A DNA stretch of 64,000 nt from Devosia marina (GTDB lineage: Bacteria > Pseudomonadota > Alphaproteobacteria > Rhizobiales > Devosiaceae): assembly GCF_009758415.1 (NCBI RefSeq), contig NZ_WQRF01000001.1, positions 1,426,001-1,490,000 on the forward strand. The letters run 5' to 3'. The notes beneath the pieces are model-generated. The model made no database searches, had not been told where the DNA came from, and saw nothing but the letters and a program-made list of their open reading frames with translations. The translations under genes were made by a program, and so were the position numbers. Positions within the stretch are counted from its first letter, which is position 1; each line of letters begins with the position of its first letter. Shown piece after piece: positions 60,357 to 64,000 of the stretch.

Positions 60357-61703
60357 TCAGCGGGCAGCCTGAGACAGCTGCTGCTGCAGATCGGCGATCA
60401 GCTGATCAGCGCCCTGTTCGGGCGTCAGTTGACCAAAGGCCACCGCGTCGTAGGCGCGATTGAGCGTATCGGTCAGAGCCTGATATCCACCGGCCGGCCA
60501 GAACACCGGGTTGGCGGTATCGATAAGCTCTTGATACAGCTCGATATGCTCAACCTGGGTCGGCTGCGTATCAGGATCCTCGGCCTGTGCGGTCGCCAGG
60601 GCCGGAATGGACACCACGCCATTATCCGACTCATAGATCCCGGCCGCTTCTTCGTTCTGAGTCCAGAAGTTGATCCACTCGGCGGCCACGGGGACTCGCG
60701 CCTCATCGCAGCTGGCGCCGATCGCGATACCATTGGCACCGATGTCCATGCCGACCGTTCCATCAGGGCCAACCGGATAGGGTGTGATCCCGATCGTGGT
60801 ACCGGGGCTCACAGTATCCACGGTAGTCTGCACCGAACCAAGCTGGTTAGGCGGACGGTTGGTCATGAAGCCGCGGTTGTTGGCAATGTTGGATTCTTCG
60901 ATCAGCGCGCTATTATCGCTGATCATGACCTCGGGAGGCTCGGTGACCCCAGCAGTGCGCAGGGCTTCCCAATATTCGAACCACTGGACGGCGACATCCT
61001 TGGTGAAGCCGACATTCGAGCCGTCGAACACCTCTTCGCCATGCGACTGCACCCAGGTCACGAACGCATCCTGCTCGCGGCCCATATTGTGCACCGAGGC
61101 CGCGCCTTCGGGCAGATGCGGAAGGATGGCGGTTAGGTATTCAGCGAACTCGTCCCACGTGTAGGGGTAGTCGAGCGGTGCAACCCCGGCATCAGCTGCA
61201 GTCTGCGCCATCTGCTCATTATACATCAGGGCGAAGTAGAATACGCCATGCGGGATCATGTAGAGATTGCCATCTGCACCACGTGCTGAGTTCAGCACGG
61301 GCTCAGGAATACCCGACACGTCCAGGGTTCCGTTCTCGACCAGCTCGTCGAGTGGCATCAGGATGTCGGGACGCGCATAGGTTGCCAACCAGCGCGTCTG
61401 CATGGTGATGGCACAGGGCTGGTTGTTCCCGGTCGACTGGATCGTCAGGCGCTCCCAGTAAGGCGACCAGTCAGCGTTCTCGCGAACGATCGAAACGTTC
61501 GGGTGCTGACCTTCGAAAAGCTGGATGATCCGGTCAGTCTTGTCGTTACGGACCTGACCGCCCCACCAGCTGAACCGTATCTCGCCCTGCAGGTCACTAT
61601 CCTGCGCGGCCGCGCCGTTTGGCAAAACGGCCATGGACAGAGCCAGGATCGAGGTAGCGAGCAGTGATCCAGCCACCCTCTTCTTAAGACGGAATTCTTG
61701 CAT
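60357..61703 (-). CDS. carbohydrate ABC transporter substrate-binding protein (family 1)
   Basis: A 448-residue periplasmic protein with a signal peptide (start MQEFRLKKRVAGSLLATS, cleavage after AAA). The mature part opens LQGEIRFSWWGGQVRNDKT, as in extracellular solute-binding protein family 1, with FEGQHPNVSI and the later NQPCAITMQTRW. It binds a sugar-like compound; which one is not readable. GGGAGG five bases before the ATG at 61703. A regulatory gap with two operator-like sites lies upstream. Confidence 0.93.
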   Translation of the reverse strand: MQEFRLKKRVAGSLLATSILALSMAVLPNGAAAQDSDLQGEIRFSWWGGQVRNDKTDRIIQLFEGQHPNVSIVRENADWSPYWERLTIQSTGNNQPCAITMQTRWLATYARPDILMPLDELVENGTLDVSGIPEPVLNSARGADGNLYMIPHGVFYFALMYNEQMAQTAADAGVAPLDYPYTWDEFAEYLTAILPHLPEGAASVHNMGREQDAFVTWVQSHGEEVFDGSNVGFTKDVAVQWFEYWEALRTAGVTEPPEVMISDNSALIEESNIANNRGFMTNRPPNQLGSVQTTVDTVSPGTTIGITPYPVGPDGTVGMDIGANGIAIGASCDEARVPVAAEWINFWTQNEEAAGIYESDNGVVSIPALATAQAEDPDTQPTQVEHIELYQELIDTANPVFWPAGGYQALTDTLNRAYDAVAFGQLTPEQGADQLIADLQQQLSQAAR

Positions 61704-61829
61704 GGTTTCCTCCCTTTGCACATTCCCTCGCCTGCGCGTCTGACAACCAGCCTGCAGGCAATTTCTGTTCTGGCGCGACACGCCGCTCACCCCTCCGCGA
61801 GCACCCGGCGCCTCGTTGCCGGACTATTC

Positions 61830-61839
61830 TTGTATGCAA
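61830..61839. promoter_or_regulatory. GntR-type operator-like site, copy 1
   Basis: TTGTATGCAA, part of a longer dyad TTCTTG-TATG-CAAGAA, 127 bases upstream of the sugar-binding-protein start. The TTG-N4-CAA form resembles sites of GntR/FCD-family repressors. The gap 61704-62040 (337 bases) holds no gene; apart from the two sites it shows nothing recognisable. Confidence 0.55.
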
Positions 61840-62030
61840 GAAACGCGACTGTCAACGATAATGAGTCACTAATTTGTCGCTTCTCCTGACTGACGCAGAT
61901 TCCCCCCGAACACCCTGCATGCCTTGCCGCGCAAGGCAGATGTCCGAGAAAATTCAAACCAAATTGCCCCGCAGGGACGCACGCACAGGTAGACAAGGCA
62001 CACTCGGCGACCGCGCGCGGCGAAAGACTA

Positions 62031-62040
62031 TTGTATGCAA
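62031..62040. promoter_or_regulatory. GntR-type operator-like site, copy 2
   Basis: A second exact TTGTATGCAA, 201 bases from copy 1 and directly adjoining the stop codon of the YciI-like gene. GACTATT precedes both copies (with three extra bases in copy 1). The pair suggests a regulator that binds both, perhaps by looping. Confidence 0.5.
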
Positions 62041-62337
62041 CTATCCAGACAGTCCGTCAGGTCGCTTCATGAACCAATCCCATCGGGACACCGTCAGGCT
62101 TTCGAACACGCCCTGGGTCCAATACGGGTCAGCAAAGGCAAATTTTTCGGCGGCCTCTTGAGACTCGGCACGCATCACGATCATGCTGCCGATCGGTTCT
62201 CCATCCGCATCAAGATAGGGACCGGCAAGAATGAGATCTTCGTCCAGTCCGGCATAATAGGCACGGTGCTGCAGGCGATGTTCCAGCCTGCCTGCCATGC
62301 CATCCGCCTTGTCGCGGCCACTGACGATGAACAGCAC
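62041..62337 (-). CDS. YciI-like protein
   Basis: A 98-residue protein of the YCII family (ferredoxin-like alpha/beta fold with conserved His and Asp). The pattern HRAYYAGLDEDLILAGPYLDADG and FAFADPYWTQGVFESL is typical. YciI-like proteins often stand next to dehydrogenases in aromatic or sugar-acid degradation; MmlI/ClcF-type members are lactone enzymes. Substrate unknown here. 14 bases after the dehydrogenase gene. Confidence 0.88.
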   Translation of the reverse strand: MLFIVSGRDKADGMAGRLEHRLQHRAYYAGLDEDLILAGPYLDADGEPIGSMIVMRAESQEAAEKFAFADPYWTQGVFESLTVSRWDWFMKRPDGLSG

Positions 62338-62351
62338 TGCACCCTCCCCGA

Positions 62352-63254
62352 CTAGCCAGTGGTCTTTTGGTATAGGCGCGACACCGAAGCGCCGTCCTCC
62401 ATTTCGTTGCCGGCCTCCGCGTAGCGACGATATTGCCGCACGGCGACATCGAGCAGAGGTAAATCAAGCCCCAGATCATGCACGAAATGTTCCACCGATT
62501 TCAGGTCCTTGTTCACCTGGCGCACATAGCTGCGTGGTGGGTCGAAGTCTTCGGCACTCATCTGCGTATAGATGCGCTGCAGGATCGCGCTGTCCGCGAG
62601 TCCGCCCTTGAGGCAGACAGGCAGAAGATCCGGGTCAATCCCGGCGGCGCGGCAGCTCGCAAGAATCTCGGCCATAAGGATGTAATTGGCGCCCACGATC
62701 GCCTGATTCAGGATTTTGGTCTTCTGACCCGCGCCCAGCGGCCCCATCAACGTGACATTCTGTGCAATGGCGCGCAGCAGGGGCTCCACACCTCCAAACG
62801 CTGAGGGGTCGCCACCCGCCATGACTGTGAGTTCCCCTTGACGGGCTGGTGCCGGACCACCAGACATGGGCGCATCGACCCATTGCGCGCCCAGCTCTTC
62901 TTCAAGACGACCTGCCAACTTCACCGTCGCCTCCGGCGAAGTGGTCGAAAGGTCGACCAGCATGCGTGCACCGCGACCAGCCGCGGCAAAGCCACTAGAG
63001 CCGAAACAGACGCTTTCTATGGCTGCGTCACTCAGGACGCAGACGAACACGACATCAGAATTTTTCCAGACGTCGGCCGGGTTCGACGCCCATTTCGCGC
63101 CGCTTTCCTTGACTGTGTCATAACGCTCCGGCTCCAGGTTCCAGACAGTGAGCTCATAGCCCTGCTCTCGCAGCCGTTGCGCAATTGGCGCGCCCATAAT
63201 GCCCAGACCCACAAGGCCAAGACGGGTCGAGGTGTCGAAGGCAAGTCCGGTCAC
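62352..63254 (-). CDS. beta-hydroxyacid dehydrogenase (3-hydroxyisobutyrate dehydrogenase family)
   Basis: A 300-residue NAD(P)-dependent enzyme. The nucleotide site GLVGLGIMGAPIAQRL is near residues 13-28, the substrate loop WVDAPMSGGPAPARQG follows, and the catalytic lysine is K180 in GAGQKTKILNQ. Family members include tartronate semialdehyde reductase and 3-hydroxyisobutyrate dehydrogenase; which one is not decided. Start is GTG, overlapping the amidohydrolase stop as GTGA. Confidence 0.92.
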   Translation of the reverse strand: MTGLAFDTSTRLGLVGLGIMGAPIAQRLREQGYELTVWNLEPERYDTVKESGAKWASNPADVWKNSDVVFVCVLSDAAIESVCFGSSGFAAAGRGARMLVDLSTTSPEATVKLAGRLEEELGAQWVDAPMSGGPAPARQGELTVMAGGDPSAFGGVEPLLRAIAQNVTLMGPLGAGQKTKILNQAIVGANYILMAEILASCRAAGIDPDLLPVCLKGGLADSAILQRIYTQMSAEDFDPPRSYVRQVNKDLKSVEHFVHDLGLDLPLLDVAVRQYRRYAEAGNEMEDGASVSRLYQKTTG

Positions 63255-64000
63255 GGCGCAACTCCTTCCTTAGTCTGAATACGATAGATGCGGGCGGCAT
63301 TGTCATGGAACAGAGCCTGCTGGTCCCGTTCGGGCAGGTCACTCACGCAAGCCATGAACCCGTTGAATATGGTGCCGAAATCGGCCACCAGGCTGTCGAC
63401 CGGAAAATTGGACGCGAACATGCAACGCGCCACACCGAAGATCTCGATAGTGTCGCGGACGACAGGGCCGTTCGCCTCGACGGTCCAGGGGAGATCCTTC
63501 TGGCCCAGCCCCGAAATCTTGATTGCGATATTGGGACACTCGGCGGCCCGCTTCAGGGCACCGCGCCAGGCATCGAGGCCCTCCGCACTGCGGTCGGACG
63601 GCAGGCCGGTGTGATTGATGATGATCTGGGTGTCCGGGAAGGCCGCCGCCAGATCCGCGGCCTCGGCCAAATGCCACCAAGGCGTTTGCAGATCGAAGCT
63701 GAGGCCGTTTGGTTTCAGCATTGCAAAACCGCGCCGGAAGGCCTGGTCGCCCATGCTGCCGGGCGCACCTTCTTCAACATCCTCGGGGCGTGCTGCCGCC
63801 TTTGGCTTGTGCCGGATGCCACGGACAAATCCGGTTTGGCCATGCGCCTCGAGCACGGACGCAGCGTCATCCCGGTCCAGCCAGGCCTGCGCCACCATGA
63901 CGCTCGGCAGCCCTTCCTTCTTGCGAAGCGCCTCGACCCAGGCGACCTCACCCAGCGGGTCAGCCGGATTCCATTCGGTTTCGATGAAGACGCTTCCAGC
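63251..64000 (-). CDS. amidohydrolase family protein, 5' end beyond the window
   Basis: At least 249 residues of a metal-dependent hydrolase (amidohydrolase_2, PF04909); the gene continues past the right edge. The frame is open from 64000 (first residues AGSVFIETEWNPADPLGEV) to the stop at 63251. Family blocks are FDLQTPWWHL, IIINHTGLPSDR, AIKISGLG and MFASNFPVDS. Such enzymes open lactones or decarboxylate: L-fuconolactonase, 2-pyrone-4,6-dicarboxylate lactonase, and others. In an operon with a sugar importer a lactonase role for a sugar acid is most likely, which is inference. Confidence 0.9.
   Translation of the reverse strand, partial: AGSVFIETEWNPADPLGEVAWVEALRKKEGLPSVMVAQAWLDRDDAASVLEAHGQTGFVRGIRHKPKAAARPEDVEEGAPGSMGDQAFRRGFAMLKPNGLSFDLQTPWWHLAEAADLAAAFPDTQIIINHTGLPSDRSAEGLDAWRGALKRAAECPNIAIKISGLGQKDLPWTVEANGPVVRDTIEIFGVARCMFASNFPVDSLVADFGTIFNGFMACVSDLPERDQQALFHDNAARIYRIQTKEGVAP

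Overview
The window is 64 kb of GC-rich chromosomal DNA with short intergenic gaps, many 4-base stop/start overlaps and no rRNA, tRNA, CRISPR array or insertion sequence that I could recognise. Gene content (split urease gammaA/betaB/alphaC operon, UrtABCDE urea importer, HWE-type histidine kinase, pgm inside a glycogen operon, many ABC importers) points to an alphaproteobacterium of the Hyphomicrobiales. Devosiaceae is my best guess, but that is inference from gene content, not from a marker gene.

Layout. 1-5.8 kb: left-edge fragment, host-attachment-like protein, alpha/beta hydrolase with a small exported protein, HWE histidine kinase with a single-domain response regulator, and the ABC-F factor EttA. 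5.9-8.5 kb: a TIM-barrel sugar isomerase-like protein and a GH13 trehalose-synthase-like enzyme. 8.5-14.1 kb (minus strand): an NMT1/SsuA-type ABC importer followed by a molybdopterin oxidoreductase whose reading frame is broken near its N-terminus, with an Lrp/AsnC regulator upstream. 14.4-18.7 kb (minus): a LuxR-type response regulator and an unusual 1122-residue hybrid kinase whose sensory half is an NCS1-type permease plus a cysteine-rich segment. Divergent from it, 19.0-33.3 kb (plus): urtABCDE, a small acidic exported protein on the other strand, then a long urease operon (ureD, ureA, hupE/ureJ, ureB, unknown, ureC, MliC-like, membrane protein, ureE, ureF, DUF3995-like, ureG, GNAT acetyltransferase). 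The kinase/regulator pair is a good candidate for the nitrogen- or urea-responsive control of this block.

33.3-44.5 kb (minus): a complete glycogen operon glgP-glgB-glgC-glgA-pgm-glgX. 44.6-53.1 kb: CPA2 K+/H+ antiporter with an RCK domain, AI-2E family membrane protein, nucleoside hydrolase, fasciclin protein, a second ABC-F protein, a LysE exporter, two tandem paralogous 72/73-residue proteins of unknown function, and a DUF2087 protein. 53.3-54.4 kb: a decayed fragment of an RND efflux pump and a gamma-carbonic-anhydrase-like protein.

54.7-64.0 kb (minus): a catabolic operon reading in from the right edge: amidohydrolase (partial), beta-hydroxyacid dehydrogenase, YciI-like protein, then a sugar-type ABC importer (binding protein, two permeases, ATPase), an RraA-family protein and FAD-dependent D-lactate dehydrogenase. 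Two copies of a GntR-type operator-like site flank the regulatory gap of this operon. The most interesting items are the permease-kinase next to the urea genes, the extra genes embedded in the urease operon, the tandem small paralogues, and the operator pair of the catabolic operon.
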